A stretch of 64,000 nucleotides of DNA from Leucobacter sp. cx-328. Lineage in GTDB: Bacteria > Actinomycetota > Actinomycetes > Actinomycetales > Microbacteriaceae. Location: assembly GCF_014530035.1 (NCBI RefSeq), contig NZ_JACVMX010000009.1, forward strand, positions 61,123 to 125,122. Reading direction: 5' to 3'. Positions 8,657 to 17,999 of this stretch are shown piece after piece (position 1 is the stretch's first letter; every line of letters starts with the position of its first letter). The translations under genes and the position numbers were made by a program. A model generated the notes under the pieces. That model was not told the DNA's origin, made no database searches, and saw nothing but the letters and a program-made list of their open reading frames with translations.

Positions 8657-9910
8657 ATGACAGACCAGGCACCTGGTAAGGCTCGCGAACCGCGTAGCCT
8701 TCGTGATGAACACGGACCATTCTTCGGCGAATACGGCGGGCGGTTCATGCCTGAGTCGCTCATCGCCGCGATTGACGAGCTGAGCGCAGCGTACGAGGAG
8801 GCGAAGGCTGATCCTGCCTTCCAGGAAGAGCTCCTTGAGCTTCTCCTCTCGTACGCTGGGCGCCCTTCGCCAATCACGGAGGTTCCCCGCTTTGCGGCGC
8901 TTGCGGGCGGCGCGCGTATCTTCCTCAAACGTGAAGATCTAAACCACACCGGATCGCACAAGATCAACAATGTTCTTGGCCAGGCGCTGCTGACTAAGCG
9001 GTTGGGCAAGACTCGTGTGATCGCTGAGACCGGGGCTGGCCAGCACGGCGTTGCAACGGCGACAGCCGCGGCACTCTTCGGCCTTGACTGCACCGTCTAC
9101 ATGGGCGAGGTCGATACCGAACGCCAGGCGCTCAACGTTGCACGTATGCGCCTTCTCGGTGCGGAGGTTGTCGCGGTGACTGCAGGTTCTCGCACCCTCA
9201 AGGACGCCATTAATGAGGCGTACCGAGATTGGGTTGCCACGGTTGAGCGTACGAACTACATCTTCGGCACTGCGGCTGGCCCACACCCGTTCCCTGGAAT
9301 GGTTCGCGATTTCCAGAAGATTATTTCCGAGGAAGCTCGCGCTCAGTTGCAGGAGAAGACTGGCAAGCTGCCTGCTGCCGTTGTCGCCTGCGTCGGTGGT
9401 GGATCGAACGCAATTGGTATGTTCGACGCATTCCTCGATGATGCTGATGTGAAGCTCTACGGCGTCGAGGCTGCAGGCGAGGGAGTAGACACCGACCAGC
9501 ACGCTGCCTCGATTGAGCGTGGGACGCCCGGTGTTCTGCACGGCGCACGTACCTATGTGCTCCAGGACGAGGATGGCCAGACCATCGAGTCCCATTCAAT
9601 TTCCGCTGGTCTTGATTACCCCGGTGTTGGCCCCGCTCATGCGTGGCTTGCTGATATTGGTCGCGCAGAGTACATCCCCGCCACCGATGCCGAGGCAATG
9701 CATGCGCTTCGCGCCTTGAGCCAGACTGAAGGCATTATTCCTGCGATCGAGTCGTCGCACGCACTCGCGGGTGCGCTTCGCCTTGCTGCTGAACTGCCGG
9801 CTGATGAAATCGTGCTTGTGAGCCTTTCTGGCCGCGGCGACAAAGACATGGTTACTGCAGGCCGGTACTTTGACCTGCTCGACGCTTCTGATTCGGAGGT
9901 CATCGGTTGA
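8657..9910 (+). CDS. trpB: Tryptophan synthase beta chain
   Basis: PLP enzyme that condenses indole with serine; 417 aa. [14 protein letters not shown] at the N-terminus, the PLP-lysine motif [16 protein letters not shown] (about residue 100), [12 protein letters not shown], the phosphate-binding [12 protein letters not shown] and [10 protein letters not shown] at the C-terminus are all intact. This is the TrpB1 type that partners TrpA. Its TGA overlaps the TTG start of trpA. Confidence 0.98.
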   Translation: MTDQAPGKAREPRSLRDEHGPFFGEYGGRFMPESLIAAIDELSAAYEEAKADPAFQEELLELLLSYAGRPSPITEVPRFAALAGGARIFLKREDLNHTGSHKINNVLGQALLTKRLGKTRVIAETGAGQHGVATATAAALFGLDCTVYMGEVDTERQALNVARMRLLGAEVVAVTAGSRTLKDAINEAYRDWVATVERTNYIFGTAAGPHPFPGMVRDFQKIISEEARAQLQEKTGKLPAAVVACVGGGSNAIGMFDAFLDDADVKLYGVEAAGEGVDTDQHAASIERGTPGVLHGARTYVLQDEDGQTIESHSISAGLDYPGVGPAHAWLADIGRAEYIPATDAEAMHALRALSQTEGIIPAIESSHALAGALRLAAELPADEIVLVSLSGRGDKDMVTAGRYFDLLDASDSEVIG

Positions 9911-10716
9911 GCACTTCGACTGATCTGAATGGCGGATCTCAGGTTTCTGAGGCAATTCGCCGTGCAAACGTTGAGCGACGTGGCGCCCTTATCGGTTACC
10001 TGCCCGCCGGCTTCCCTGATCTCGATACCAGTGTCGAGGCCGCAATTGCGCTCGCTCGTAATGGCGCAGACGTGCTTGAAATTGGCGTTCCATACTCGGA
10101 CCCCGTCATGGATGGTGAAATCATCCAGGCAGCGACTCGTCAGTCGCTTGCAAACGGGTTTAAGCTACGCGACCTCTTCTCGGCCATTCGCCGAATCACC
10201 GATGCTGTCGATACGCCGGTACTGGTGATGACATATTGGAATCCCGTGATGCAGTACGGCGTCGAGCGCTTCGCAGAAGACCTGAAGGCTGCTGGTGGAG
10301 CCGGGCTGATTACGCCTGACATTACGCCTGATGCGGCAGCAGAGTGGATCGCTGTCAGTGAGCGGATCGGTCTTGATCGCGTGTTCCTTGCGGCACCGAC
10401 CTCGACAGATGAGCGCATCGAACTTATTCGTGACAGTTCGACTGGCTTCGTGTACACCGTTTCGACGATGGGAATCACTGGTGAGCGCGCATCGCTCGAT
10501 GCCGCGGCCCGTGTCCTCACCGGTCGTCTTCGTGCCGCTGGTGTTGAACTCCCGTGCGTTGGTATCGGCATCTCAAATGCTGACCAGGTGTCTGCTGCTC
10601 TCGACTACGCGAGTGGCGCAATCGTGGGCACCGCCCTTGTGCGCGCGCTGCGTGACGGGGGAGTCGAAGGGCTTTCTGAGGTAGCTCGCGAGATTTCGCA
10701 GGGCACGCTGCGATAA
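9907..10716 (+). CDS. trpA: Tryptophan synthase alpha chain
   Basis: Splits indole-3-glycerol phosphate into indole and glyceraldehyde-3-phosphate and channels indole to TrpB; 269 aa. The catalytic Glu and Asp are in [18 protein letters not shown], and [13 protein letters not shown] and VGIGISN form the phosphate site. It begins at a TTG at 9907 that overlaps the trpB stop (TTGA), so translation is coupled. It ends the trpC-trpB-trpA run; lgt follows after 83 nt. Confidence 0.96.
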   Translation: MSTSTDLNGGSQVSEAIRRANVERRGALIGYLPAGFPDLDTSVEAAIALARNGADVLEIGVPYSDPVMDGEIIQAATRQSLANGFKLRDLFSAIRRITDAVDTPVLVMTYWNPVMQYGVERFAEDLKAAGGAGLITPDITPDAAAEWIAVSERIGLDRVFLAAPTSTDERIELIRDSSTGFVYTVSTMGITGERASLDAAARVLTGRLRAAGVELPCVGIGISNADQVSAALDYASGAIVGTALVRALRDGGVEGLSEVAREISQGTLR

Positions 10717-10799
10717 GCTGAAACTGTTCCGCTGCGGGAAAGCTCCTTGCAGCCCGACGTAAGATCCCGGCGAACCGTTCGTCGGTGAAAGAGGAGTCA

Positions 10800-11744
10800 A
10801 TGATTCTCCCGCTGAGCATTCCCAGCCCCGATTTTCAGTTCATCGAACTCGGTGTCTTCCAGATTCGGATGTACGCGCTGTGCATTCTGATTGGCATCAT
10901 TCTTGCGGCCATCTGGACCGGCCGTCGTTTGAAGGCTCGCGGCGGTGAAGGCGGTGCAGTGCTCGACTTCGTCGTTTGGGCGCTCGTGTTCGGCATTGTC
11001 GGAGCACGCGTCTATCACGTGCTTACGCACTTCGGTGACTACTTCGGCCCTGGCAGTAACCCGCTCGATGCGCTTGCCTTCTGGAAGGGTGGCATCGCTA
11101 TCTTTGGCGCGCTGATTGGTGGCGCCTTCGGTGTGCTTATTGCGTCGCGACTTACTGGTATTCGCTTCCTGTCATTTGCAGACGCGCTGGTCCCTGGCTT
11201 GCTACTCGCGCAGGCAGTTGGGCGCCTGGGTAACTGGTTCAACCATGAGCTCTTTGGTGGCCCCACGACCCTGCCTTGGGGCCTTGAGATCAGCCCGCTG
11301 AATCCCGCATTCCCGATTGGACTGCCCGAGGGAACCTTGTTCCACCCGACCTTCTTGTACGAAGCGCTCTGGAACATCCTTGGCATCGTCGTCCTGTTGG
11401 CGATCGAGAAGCGTGCGCAGCTCCGTTGGGGCAGCTTCTTCGCGCTCTATCTCGTGTGGTACGGCCTTGGTCGCGTCATCGTCGAGAGTTTGCGCGTTGA
11501 TCCGAGCATGCAGTTCCTGGGCATGCGTACCAACGTTCTTGCGGCTTGGGTAGCAGTTCTCGCCGGAGTGGTCCTCTTCTTCGTCATCCGTCGTCGTCAC
11601 GTCGGCCTTGAGACCTCGGTATACCTGCCGGGTCGCATGAACCCGACCGACGCGGTGCTTGCCTCGACCAATGATGCTGAGGCATACCACCACATTCTTG
11701 ACCATGGCTCCAACGAAGCCGTGGCCGCAAGTTCGCAGAACTAA
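10800..11744 (+). CDS. lgt: Prolipoprotein diacylglyceryl transferase
   Basis: Membrane enzyme that adds diacylglycerol to the lipobox cysteine of prolipoproteins; 314 aa with about seven membrane helices. The Lgt signature GRLGNWFNHELFG and the R-x-Y segment in GIVGARVYHVLTHF are present, and there is a polar C-terminal tail of about 50 residues. The ATG at 10800 follows AAAGAGGAG. Just before this site an 8-bp hairpin (10767-10774 with 10778-10785, one G-T pair) lies in the probable 5' leader. A TAAGAT box at 10760-10765 may be its own promoter. pyk follows after 13 nt. Confidence 0.95.
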   Translation: MILPLSIPSPDFQFIELGVFQIRMYALCILIGIILAAIWTGRRLKARGGEGGAVLDFVVWALVFGIVGARVYHVLTHFGDYFGPGSNPLDALAFWKGGIAIFGALIGGAFGVLIASRLTGIRFLSFADALVPGLLLAQAVGRLGNWFNHELFGGPTTLPWGLEISPLNPAFPIGLPEGTLFHPTFLYEALWNILGIVVLLAIEKRAQLRWGSFFALYLVWYGLGRVIVESLRVDPSMQFLGMRTNVLAAWVAVLAGVVLFFVIRRRHVGLETSVYLPGRMNPTDAVLASTNDAEAYHHILDHGSNEAVAASSQN

Positions 11745-11757
11745 GGGAGGCCCTCTC

Positions 11758-13224
11758 ATGCGCCACGCCAAGATTGTTGCAACCTGGGGACCAGCTGTCT
11801 CCAACTATGACAACACCCTCGATCTCATTCGAGCTGGTGTGAATGTTGCTCGACTGAATATGTCTCACGGCACATACAATGTGCACGAGGGCGTGTATCG
11901 AAACATCCGTCGGGCCGAGATCGAGGTCGGACGCCCGATTGCGGTTCTCGCTGATCTCCAAGGACCGAAGATTCGCCTTGGCAAGTTCGAGGGCGGTCCG
12001 TACGAGCTCGAGGTTGGCGATGAGTTCGCGATTACGACCCGTGACATTATCGGCGACCGCACGATTTGCGGCACCACACACAAGGCGCTGCCTGGCGATG
12101 TGAGTGTCGGTGATCCGCTACTCGTTGACGATGGCAAGGTTCTGCTGCGTGCGACTCAGGTGACCGAGGACACCGTGCACACGGTAGTTGAGATCCCTGG
12201 CGCTGTCTCCAACAACAAGGGAATCAACCTTCCCGGTGTTGCTGTGAACGTTCCTGCACTCTCCGATAAGGATGAAGAAGATCTTCGTTGGGCTATGAAG
12301 CTCGGCGCCGACTACATCGCGCTCTCGTTCGTTCGTGACGCCGCAGATATCACCCGTGTTCACGAGATCATGGACGAAGAAGGCTACCGACTTCCCGTGA
12401 TCGCGAAGATCGAAAAGCCGCAGGCCGTTGAAAACCTGCAGGAGATCGTTGACGCGTTTGACGGTGTCATGGTGGCTCGCGGCGACCTTGGCGTAGAGCT
12501 TCCGCTTGAACAGGTTCCGCTTGTGCAGACTGAGGCCATCGCGATGGCACGTCGTAGCGCGAAGCCGGTCATCGTGGCAACTCAGGTATTCGAGTCGATG
12601 ATTGAGAACCCGCGTCCGACGCGTGCGGAAGCATCAGACTGCGCGAACGCGGTCCTTGATGGTGCCGACGCAGTCATGCTTTCGGGCGAGACGAGTGTTG
12701 GCGCGTACCCGGTCGAAGCAGTCGCGACGATGGACCGCATCATTAGTGCTACCGAGGACCATGCGCTTGATCGCATCGAGCCGCTCGGTACGCAGCCCCA
12801 CACCCAGGGCGGTGTTCTCGCGAAGGCGGCAGGCGATGTCGCTCGCGGCATCGAGGCTCGCGCAATCTGCGTCTTTACGGAGTCTGGTGACACCGTACGG
12901 CGCATCTCGCGCCTGCGTCTTCCGGTGCCCATCTTCGGTTTCACACCCAGCCCAGATGTGCGTCGCCGCATGGAGCTGACCTGGGGTGCACGTAGCTACG
13001 AGGTACCCCGCGTTGACAGCACGGACCGCATGTTCGAGCAGGTTGACGAGGTGCTCCTAGAAGTTGAGCGCTTGAATGTCGGCGACAAGGTCGTCATTGT
13101 TGCTGGTTCCCCTCCTGGAATCATTGGCAGCACGAACACCCTTCGTATTCACCGGATGGGTGAGTCTACGGGTGCATTGCCCGAAGCGCGTCCGCGCAAG
13201 CATGTGATTGGTCGCGGGAAGTAA
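11758..13224 (+). CDS. pyk: Pyruvate kinase
   Basis: Last step of glycolysis: phosphoenolpyruvate plus ADP to pyruvate plus ATP; 488 aa. MRHAKIVATWGPA and VNVARLNMSHG at the N-terminus, the lid B domain, IAKIEKPQAVENL with the catalytic Lys, MVARGDLGVELP and MLSGETSVGAYPVEAV are intact. The C-terminal allosteric-type domain is complete. The ATG at 11758 follows AAGGGAGG. It is close behind lgt and ends at a terminator. In many Actinomycetota pyk is near pdtaR and polA, as here. Confidence 0.97.
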   Translation: MRHAKIVATWGPAVSNYDNTLDLIRAGVNVARLNMSHGTYNVHEGVYRNIRRAEIEVGRPIAVLADLQGPKIRLGKFEGGPYELEVGDEFAITTRDIIGDRTICGTTHKALPGDVSVGDPLLVDDGKVLLRATQVTEDTVHTVVEIPGAVSNNKGINLPGVAVNVPALSDKDEEDLRWAMKLGADYIALSFVRDAADITRVHEIMDEEGYRLPVIAKIEKPQAVENLQEIVDAFDGVMVARGDLGVELPLEQVPLVQTEAIAMARRSAKPVIVATQVFESMIENPRPTRAEASDCANAVLDGADAVMLSGETSVGAYPVEAVATMDRIISATEDHALDRIEPLGTQPHTQGGVLAKAAGDVARGIEARAICVFTESGDTVRRISRLRLPVPIFGFTPSPDVRRRMELTWGARSYEVPRVDSTDRMFEQVDEVLLEVERLNVGDKVVIVAGSPPGIIGSTNTLRIHRMGESTGALPEARPRKHVIGRGK

Positions 13225-13242
13225 TTAGGCAAGATTTCTTGC

Positions 13243-13279
13243 AGGGGTCGTACACAGAGTGTGCGGCCCCTTTTTCTTT
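13243..13279 (+). terminator. Intrinsic terminator after pyk
   Basis: GGGGTCG and CGGCCCC arms with an inner CAC/GTG pair, followed by TTTTTCTTTT. The stem is imperfect but the T-tract is strong. Confidence 0.75.
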
Positions 13280-13305
13280 TGCCCTGGGAATGCTGAGAAC
13301 AAGGG

Positions 13306-13334
13306 TTGACGCAACGCGAGTCGAGGCGTGTAAT
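13306..13334 (+). promoter_or_regulatory. Promoter of the GlsB-like gene
   Basis: TTGACG (13306-13311), 17-bp spacer, TGTAAT (13329-13334). The -35 hexamer is unusually close to the vegetative consensus for this window. The leader would hold the AAAGGAGAAGG ribosome site. Confidence 0.55.
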
Positions 13335-13361
13335 AGTGAACACCCGAAAGGAGAAGGAAAC

Positions 13362-13628
13362 ATGGGATTTTTCGCATTTCTGATTCTGGGCTTGATCGCT
13401 GGTGCAATCGCCAAGGCGATCCTTCCTGGGGAGCAGGGCGGTGGGTGTTTTGCGACACTGCTACTCGGAGTAGTCGGGGCCATGCTCGGGGGCATGCTCG
13501 GCTCGTTCCTCTTTGGCGCGCCGCTCGAGGAGTTTTGGTCATTGCAGACCTGGGCACTGGCTATTGGCGGCGCTATCCTCGTGCTATTGATCTGGGGACT
13601 ATTCTCTGGTCGCAAGAAAGCCGAGTGA
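13362..13628 (+). CDS. GlsB/YeaQ/YmgE-type small stress membrane protein
   Basis: An 88-aa hydrophobic protein with three predicted membrane helices (about residues 3-20, 30-50, 62-82) and glycine-rich turns. The N-terminal GFFAFLILGLIAGAIAKAI and GGCFATLLLGVVGAMLGGML match the transglycosylase-associated (GlsB/YeaQ/YmgE) family; members are often induced by stress, but their biochemical role is not known. The ATG at 13362 follows a strong AAAGGAGAAGG. It has its own promoter and is followed after 50 nt by a small helical protein that may share its transcript. Confidence 0.85.
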   Translation: MGFFAFLILGLIAGAIAKAILPGEQGGGCFATLLLGVVGAMLGGMLGSFLFGAPLEEFWSLQTWALAIGGAILVLLIWGLFSGRKKAE

Positions 13629-13678
13629 ACGCCACTTGGTGTGAATCGTAAATTTGTTCTCAACGAAAGCAGGCAACA

Positions 13679-13873
13679 ATGGGGTTTCTAGAAGACGCAA
13701 AGGATGCCGTAGAAGGGGCAGCCGAAAAAGTCGGCAAGGCTGTTGAAGACGGCGTAGACCGCGCAAAAGACAAGATGGAAGAACTCAAGTCAGAAGCTGA
13801 AGTGAAAAAGGCTGAGGCTCATCGCGATGCGGTTCGAATGAAAAACGAGGTGAAAAAAGAAATTCGTGATTAG
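13679..13873 (+). CDS. Small charged helical protein (CsbD/YtxH-like)
   Basis: A 64-aa, highly charged, Lys/Glu/Ala-rich protein with no membrane segment, predicted to be one long amphipathic helix. The repeated pattern GFLEDAKDAVEGAAEKVGKA resembles CsbD- or LEA-like stress proteins, but no family can be assigned firmly. It lies 50 nt after the GlsB-like gene on the same strand; that pairing suggests a general stress role. The ribosome site AAAGCAGG is weak. Confidence 0.65.
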   Translation: MGFLEDAKDAVEGAAEKVGKAVEDGVDRAKDKMEELKSEAEVKKAEAHRDAVRMKNEVKKEIRD

Positions 13874-13981
13874 CGGCCATTCAGCGTGTCGCGTCGAACG
13901 GATGGTCGACACGACCCCTCAATGAGTGAAATTTTCGCAAGGTTTAGTAGCGCTTCACTCGCCTCATGGCCGGAGAAACGA

Positions 13982-14028
13982 CTCAGGGCTCCTGTACGTA
14001 ACTTCGTGTTACGCACAGGAGCCCTGAG
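13982..14028. terminator. Bidirectional terminator between small stress genes and tRNA-Leu
   Basis: A 21-bp stem with one A-C mismatch (13982-14002 with 14008-14028) and a TTCGT loop. It lies between the plus-strand small genes and the minus-strand tRNA-Leu, with short T-rich flanks on both sides, so it can serve both. Confidence 0.8.
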
Positions 14029-14035
14029 TATTTTG

Positions 14036-14117
14036 TACCGGATAAGGGACTCGAACCCTTACACCTTTCGGCAACGCATTTTGAGTGCGTCGTGTCTACC
14101 AATTCCACCAATCCGGC
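14036..14117 (-). tRNA. tRNA-Leu (anticodon CAA)
   Basis: 82-nt class II tRNA on the minus strand. It has a GCCGGAT/ATCCGGT acceptor stem (first pair G-U), a D arm with TGGTGGAATTGGTAGACACG typical of tRNA-Leu, anticodon stem ACGCA/TGCGT enclosing CTCAAAA (anticodon CAA, reads UUG), a variable arm, and T loop GGGTTCGAGTCCC. CCA is not encoded. Confidence 0.95.
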
Positions 14118-14171
14118 CTATGGAAAATACTGTATCGCATTGGCGCACCGGTTTTGCGCAGACTGAGGGAG

Positions 14172-14185
14172 TAAGATTGTGCGCA
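14172..14185 (+). promoter_or_regulatory. Leaderless-type promoter of pdtaR
   Basis: TAAGAT at 14172-14177 followed after 7 nt by the ATG at 14185. An in-frame GTG at 14179 is too close to the box to be the first codon of a transcript begun here. Confidence 0.6.
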
Positions 14186-14784
14186 TGACTGAATTGAGCA
14201 GCACTCCGCGTCGCGTCGTCGTCGCGGAAGATGAATCACTGATTCGCTTGGACATCGTCGAGACGCTGCGCGACAACGGCTATGACGTTGTTGGCGAAGC
14301 TGGCGACGGTGAGACCGCGGTGCAACTCGTCAAGGAGCTTCGTCCCGACCTCGTGGTCATGGACGTGAAGATGCCTCAGCTTGATGGCATCTCGGCCGCT
14401 GAGCAGATCAACAAGGAGAACATTGCTCCTGTTGTGCTGCTCACCGCATTCAGCCAGCGCGAGCTGGTTGAGCGCGCAACGGAGGCAGGCGCGCTTGCTT
14501 ACGTTGTGAAGCCCTTCACTCCTGCTGACCTGATTCCCGCGATTGAGATCGCACTTTCGCGCTTCCAGCAGATTGTCACCCTGGAGAACGAGGTTGCCGA
14601 TCTTGCTGAGCGTTTCGAAACGCGTAAGCTCGTTGACCGCGCCAAGGGTATTCTGAACGACAAGATGGGCCTGTCGGAGCCCGAGGCATTCCGCTGGATC
14701 CAGAAGGCATCAATGGATCGCCGGCTGACCATGCAGGACGTCGCAAAGACCATTATCGATCAGCTTGGTGCCAAGAAGGACTAA
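14185..14784 (+). CDS. pdtaR: ANTAR-domain response regulator (PdtaR type)
   Basis: A 199-aa regulator with an N-terminal receiver domain (about residues 8-125; acidic pocket VAEDESLIR, phospho-acceptor Asp in DLVVMDVKMP, conserved Lys in VVKPF). A short coiled-coil linker leads to a C-terminal ANTAR RNA-binding domain (about 135-190; KLVDRAKGILNDKMGLSEPEAFRWIQKASMDRR). ANTAR proteins bind paired hairpins in mRNA leaders and prevent termination. The mycobacterial homologue PdtaR pairs with kinase PdtaS and controls ethanolamine- and copper-related genes. No kinase gene lies beside it here. The ATG at 14185 is chosen from the leaderless spacing. Confidence 0.93.
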   Translation: MTELSSTPRRVVVAEDESLIRLDIVETLRDNGYDVVGEAGDGETAVQLVKELRPDLVVMDVKMPQLDGISAAEQINKENIAPVVLLTAFSQRELVERATEAGALAYVVKPFTPADLIPAIEIALSRFQQIVTLENEVADLAERFETRKLVDRAKGILNDKMGLSEPEAFRWIQKASMDRRLTMQDVAKTIIDQLGAKKD

Positions 14785-14789
14785 TCCTC

Positions 14790-14831
14790 GAAATGAAAAA
14801 GCCCCGCACATCAGCGGGGCTTTTTCATTTC
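14790..14831. terminator. Bidirectional terminator between pdtaR and the thioesterase gene
   Basis: Perfect 18-bp stem (14790-14807 with 14814-14831), loop ACATCA, with A-tract on one arm and T-tract on the other. It overlaps the first base of the minus-strand stop codon of the thioesterase gene. Confidence 0.9.
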
Positions 14832-15265
14832 TACAGTTCCTTGTAGACGTTTGTGATCCGCACGGTTGAACACCGGCGACCACGCTCATCAGTGACGACA
14901 ATTTCGTGAACGGTCAGCGTTCGTCCGAGACGAATCGGCGTGCAAACGGCGGTTACCAATCCGCTCACCGCAGAACCTGTGTGGGTGGCGTTGATATCGA
15001 CGCCAACTGCGACTTTGCCAGCAGGCGCTACGTAGTTCGCGTGCATGGATCCCAGAGTCTCGCCGATCACGACATACGCGCCACCGTGCATGAGATTGAT
15101 TGGCTGTGTGTTGCCCTCGACCGGCATCGTTGCAACTGCACGGTCGCGGGTGAACTCGGTCACCTTGATGCCCATTTTGTCAGCGAGGGCGCCGAGGCCT
15201 CGCCAGGCGATAAAGTTTTCTCCTGCGCCCTCTGGTTCTGGAATGAGGTTGTTCTGCTCGCTCAA
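14831..15265 (-). CDS. Hotdog-fold thioesterase (PaaI-like)
   Basis: Acyl-CoA thioesterase of the single-domain hotdog type, about 144 aa. The family core is visible: INLMHGGAYVVIGETLGSMHA (His-Gly-Gly and the catalytic Glu position) and VGVDINATHTGSAVSG. The substrate is unknown; related proteins act on phenylacetyl-, hydroxybenzoyl- or menaquinone-pathway CoA esters. The TTG at 15265 is chosen because GAGAGGAAG lies just before it. A GTG at 15295 would add ten residues without a ribosome site. It is divergent from polA and ends in the shared terminator with pdtaR. Confidence 0.82.
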   Translation of the reverse strand: MSEQNNLIPEPEGAGENFIAWRGLGALADKMGIKVTEFTRDRAVATMPVEGNTQPINLMHGGAYVVIGETLGSMHANYVAPAGKVAVGVDINATHTGSAVSGLVTAVCTPIRLGRTLTVHEIVVTDERGRRCSTVRITNVYKEL

Positions 15266-15320
15266 AGGCTTCCTCTCGGCGTTGCGTCGCGTCACCGTTT
15301 CGAATGTCGGCGGTGACTTG

Positions 15321-15333
15321 TAGGCTGTATTTG
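15321..15333 (+). promoter_or_regulatory. Leaderless-type promoter of polA
   Basis: TAGGCT at 15321-15326 followed after 6 nt by the GTG start at 15333; no Shine-Dalgarno sequence is present. Confidence 0.6.
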
Positions 15334-17978
15334 TGTCGAAAACTCAGCCTACCCTCATGGTCGTAGATGGTCACTCGCTGGCCTTCCGTGCGTTCTATGC
15401 GCTTCCCGTCGATCGTTTCCAGACTCAGACGGGTCAGCACACGAACGCAGTGCACGGCTTCATTGCGATGTTCATCAACCTGTTGACCAACGAGAAGCCT
15501 GACGCGGTCGCGGTCGCGTTTGACATCTCACGTCACTCCTTCCGCACGGAGGAGTACCCCGAGTACAAGGGCACGCGTGGTGAAACGCCGCCCGAGTTCA
15601 AAGGACAGATACCGCTGTTGCAGGAGGCCCTGCACTCGATGGGAATCGTGACCATTGAGAAAGAGGGTTACGAGGCCGACGATATTCTCGCGACGCTCTC
15701 GACGACGGCCTCCGCTGCTGGGTATCGTGTGCTTGTGGTGAGCGGCGACCGCGACACTATTCAGCTTGTCGATGACAATGTCACGTTGCTATACCCGTCG
15801 AAGCAGGGCGTGACCGAGCTCACGCGGTACGACGCAGAAAAGGTGATGGAGCGATACGGCGTCCGGCCAGAGCAATATCCCGAGATTGCGGCGCTCGTCG
15901 GTGAGACCAGCGACAACCTGCCGGGCATTCCTCGTGTTGGCGAAAAGACTGCAGTGAAGTGGATCAATCAGTTTGGTTCGCTTGAAGAGATCTTGCGTCG
16001 GCAAGACGAGGTCACTGGCAAGGTCGGAGAGAGCCTGCGTGAAAACGCGCACTTGGCTGAGCGTAATCGCCGACTGAACCGGCTCGTGCGTGACGTTGAG
16101 CTGCCGGTCACGCTTCCCGAGCTCGACCGCGGTGAACTCGACATTGCCCAGGTGCAGCCCGTATTTGCGAAGCTGGAATTCCGAACTTTGCTTCAGCGAG
16201 TTGCAAAGCTTGCCGGCACCGAGGTTCCAGTCGGGGCTGCCGCGACCACCATTGAACTTGCTCCTCAGCTGCCTGAGGCGAAACTGCTCATCGACGAAGA
16301 GCTGGGGGACTGGCTCGCGAAATCCGACTCTCCCGCAGTTGAGTTCGCTCCGCTTGATAGCGTGATTGAAGTGGGTCTGGCCACGACTGAAGCGACGGTG
16401 AAATTCACCTGGCAGCCTGGCGGTCGTGACTACTGCCAGTTTGAGGAGTGGCTGTCGTCTGACGCTCCCAAGGTCTTCTTTGACGCGAAGGCACACATGC
16501 GCATCGCAGCAGGCGTCGGCGTGGAGCTTTCGGGTATCTCTGGAGATGCGCTTCTTGCTGCGTGGCTTTTCCGGCCGTCAGCTGCTGAGAAGACCCTCGC
16601 TGAAGCGGTGTTCCGCTACCTCGGGGAAGAGATTCCTACACCTGATCCGAACCAGCTGGTGCCTAACGAAGACGAAAATGCCGGCGTCGACGCGCGTGCC
16701 TGGTATGTCGCTCGCGTGCATCAGGCAATTGTCGGTCGTTTCTCGGAGGGCACCGGTTCGGTCTACCGCGACATCGAGCTCCCGCTGCTGCCGATTCTTG
16801 TTGCGCTTGAGACTCGAGGTGTCGCAGTTGATCTGCCGCTGTTTGAAGCGCATGACACCGAACTCCGTGCTCGAGTTGCTGAACTTGAACAGCGCGCGTT
16901 CACTGCAATTGGGCATGAGGTGAATCTTTCTTCACCGAAGCAGCTGCAGCAGGTGCTTTTTGAAGAACTCGACATGCCAAAGACCCGAAAGACTCGCACG
17001 GGTTACACCACCGATGCGGCCGCACTGCAAGATCTGCAACAGCGACAGCCGCACCCGTTCCTTGACGCGCTCCTCGAGCATCGAGACGCGAACAAGCTTC
17101 GCCAAATCGTTGAGACCCTCATGAAGGCCGTTGACGACGACTCTCGTATCCACACCACCCTTGTTCAGGTGGGGGCGAGTACGGGCCGTCTGGCTTCGAC
17201 GGATCCTAACCTCCAGAACATCCCGGTCCGCACTGCAGAGGGCCGTCGGATTCGTGAAGGCTTCATCCACGAGCCGCAGGACAGCACGCTCATGACTGCT
17301 GACTACTCGCAGATTGAAATGCGAATCATGGCTCACCTGTCGGGCGATGAAGGGCTCATCGAAGCCTTCAACGCAGGTGAAGATCTGCACCGCTTTGTTG
17401 GTTCACGCATCTTTGGCGTCGAACCAGCAGAGGTGACGAATGAAATGCGTTCAAAGGTGAAGGCTATGTCGTATGGCCTTGCCTACGGTCTCTCCGCGTT
17501 TGGGCTTTCGAAGCAGCTCGGTATTACTGCGGGCGAGGCGAAGCAGCTGATGACTGACTACTTCGAGCGATTTGGTGGAGTGCGAGACTACCTGCGTGCG
17601 GTTGTAGAACAAGCGAAGGCCGATACGTACACTGAGACGATCTTCGGTCGCCGACGTCCATTCCCGGATCTTGCGAGTCCGAATCGAATCCTCCGTGAGA
17701 ATGCGGAACGGGCTGCCCTGAACGCACCAATTCAAGGTTCGGCCGCCGACATCATCAAAATCGCTATGATTCGCGTGGAGCAGGCAATCGCAGAGGCTGG
17801 ACTGCAGTCGCGCATGCTCCTGCAGATTCATGATGAATTGATGTTTGAGGTCGCTCCTGGTGAAGAAGCACAGCTGGAAACGCTCGTTCGCGAGGCAATG
17901 GCAAATGCCGCAGATCTCTCGGTACCGCTCGAAGTGCAGGTCGGAACCGGCCCCAACTGGAATGCCGCAGCACACTAG
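15333..17978 (+). CDS. polA: DNA polymerase I
   Basis: 881-aa family A polymerase for Okazaki fragment processing and repair. Residues 1-290 are the 5'-3' exonuclease (VDGHSLAFRAF, EGYEADDILATL, SGDRDTIQLV). Residues about 315-510 have the 3'-5' exonuclease fold but lack its acidic residues (VEFAPLDS where FDTETD is expected, and KAHMR at the third site), so proofreading is inferred absent, as in other actinobacterial PolA. The polymerase domain has motif A DYSQIEMR (about residue 657), motif B RSKVKAMSYGLAYGLS and motif C QIHDELMFEV (about 833). It is divergent from the thioesterase gene. rpsA, which often follows polA, is absent. Confidence 0.97.
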   Translation: MSKTQPTLMVVDGHSLAFRAFYALPVDRFQTQTGQHTNAVHGFIAMFINLLTNEKPDAVAVAFDISRHSFRTEEYPEYKGTRGETPPEFKGQIPLLQEALHSMGIVTIEKEGYEADDILATLSTTASAAGYRVLVVSGDRDTIQLVDDNVTLLYPSKQGVTELTRYDAEKVMERYGVRPEQYPEIAALVGETSDNLPGIPRVGEKTAVKWINQFGSLEEILRRQDEVTGKVGESLRENAHLAERNRRLNRLVRDVELPVTLPELDRGELDIAQVQPVFAKLEFRTLLQRVAKLAGTEVPVGAAATTIELAPQLPEAKLLIDEELGDWLAKSDSPAVEFAPLDSVIEVGLATTEATVKFTWQPGGRDYCQFEEWLSSDAPKVFFDAKAHMRIAAGVGVELSGISGDALLAAWLFRPSAAEKTLAEAVFRYLGEEIPTPDPNQLVPNEDENAGVDARAWYVARVHQAIVGRFSEGTGSVYRDIELPLLPILVALETRGVAVDLPLFEAHDTELRARVAELEQRAFTAIGHEVNLSSPKQLQQVLFEELDMPKTRKTRTGYTTDAAALQDLQQRQPHPFLDALLEHRDANKLRQIVETLMKAVDDDSRIHTTLVQVGASTGRLASTDPNLQNIPVRTAEGRRIREGFIHEPQDSTLMTADYSQIEMRIMAHLSGDEGLIEAFNAGEDLHRFVGSRIFGVEPAEVTNEMRSKVKAMSYGLAYGLSAFGLSKQLGITAGEAKQLMTDYFERFGGVRDYLRAVVEQAKADTYTETIFGRRRPFPDLASPNRILRENAERAALNAPIQGSAADIIKIAMIRVEQAIAEAGLQSRMLLQIHDELMFEVAPGEEAQLETLVREAMANAADLSVPLEVQVGTGPNWNAAAH

Positions 17979-17999
17979 AGATAGTCACATTTTCGTGTC

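Noticed and set aside
13888..13915. Hairpin after the small helical protein as its terminator
   Set aside because: 9-bp stem with a mismatch and no T-tract; the strong stem at 13982-14028 serves better.
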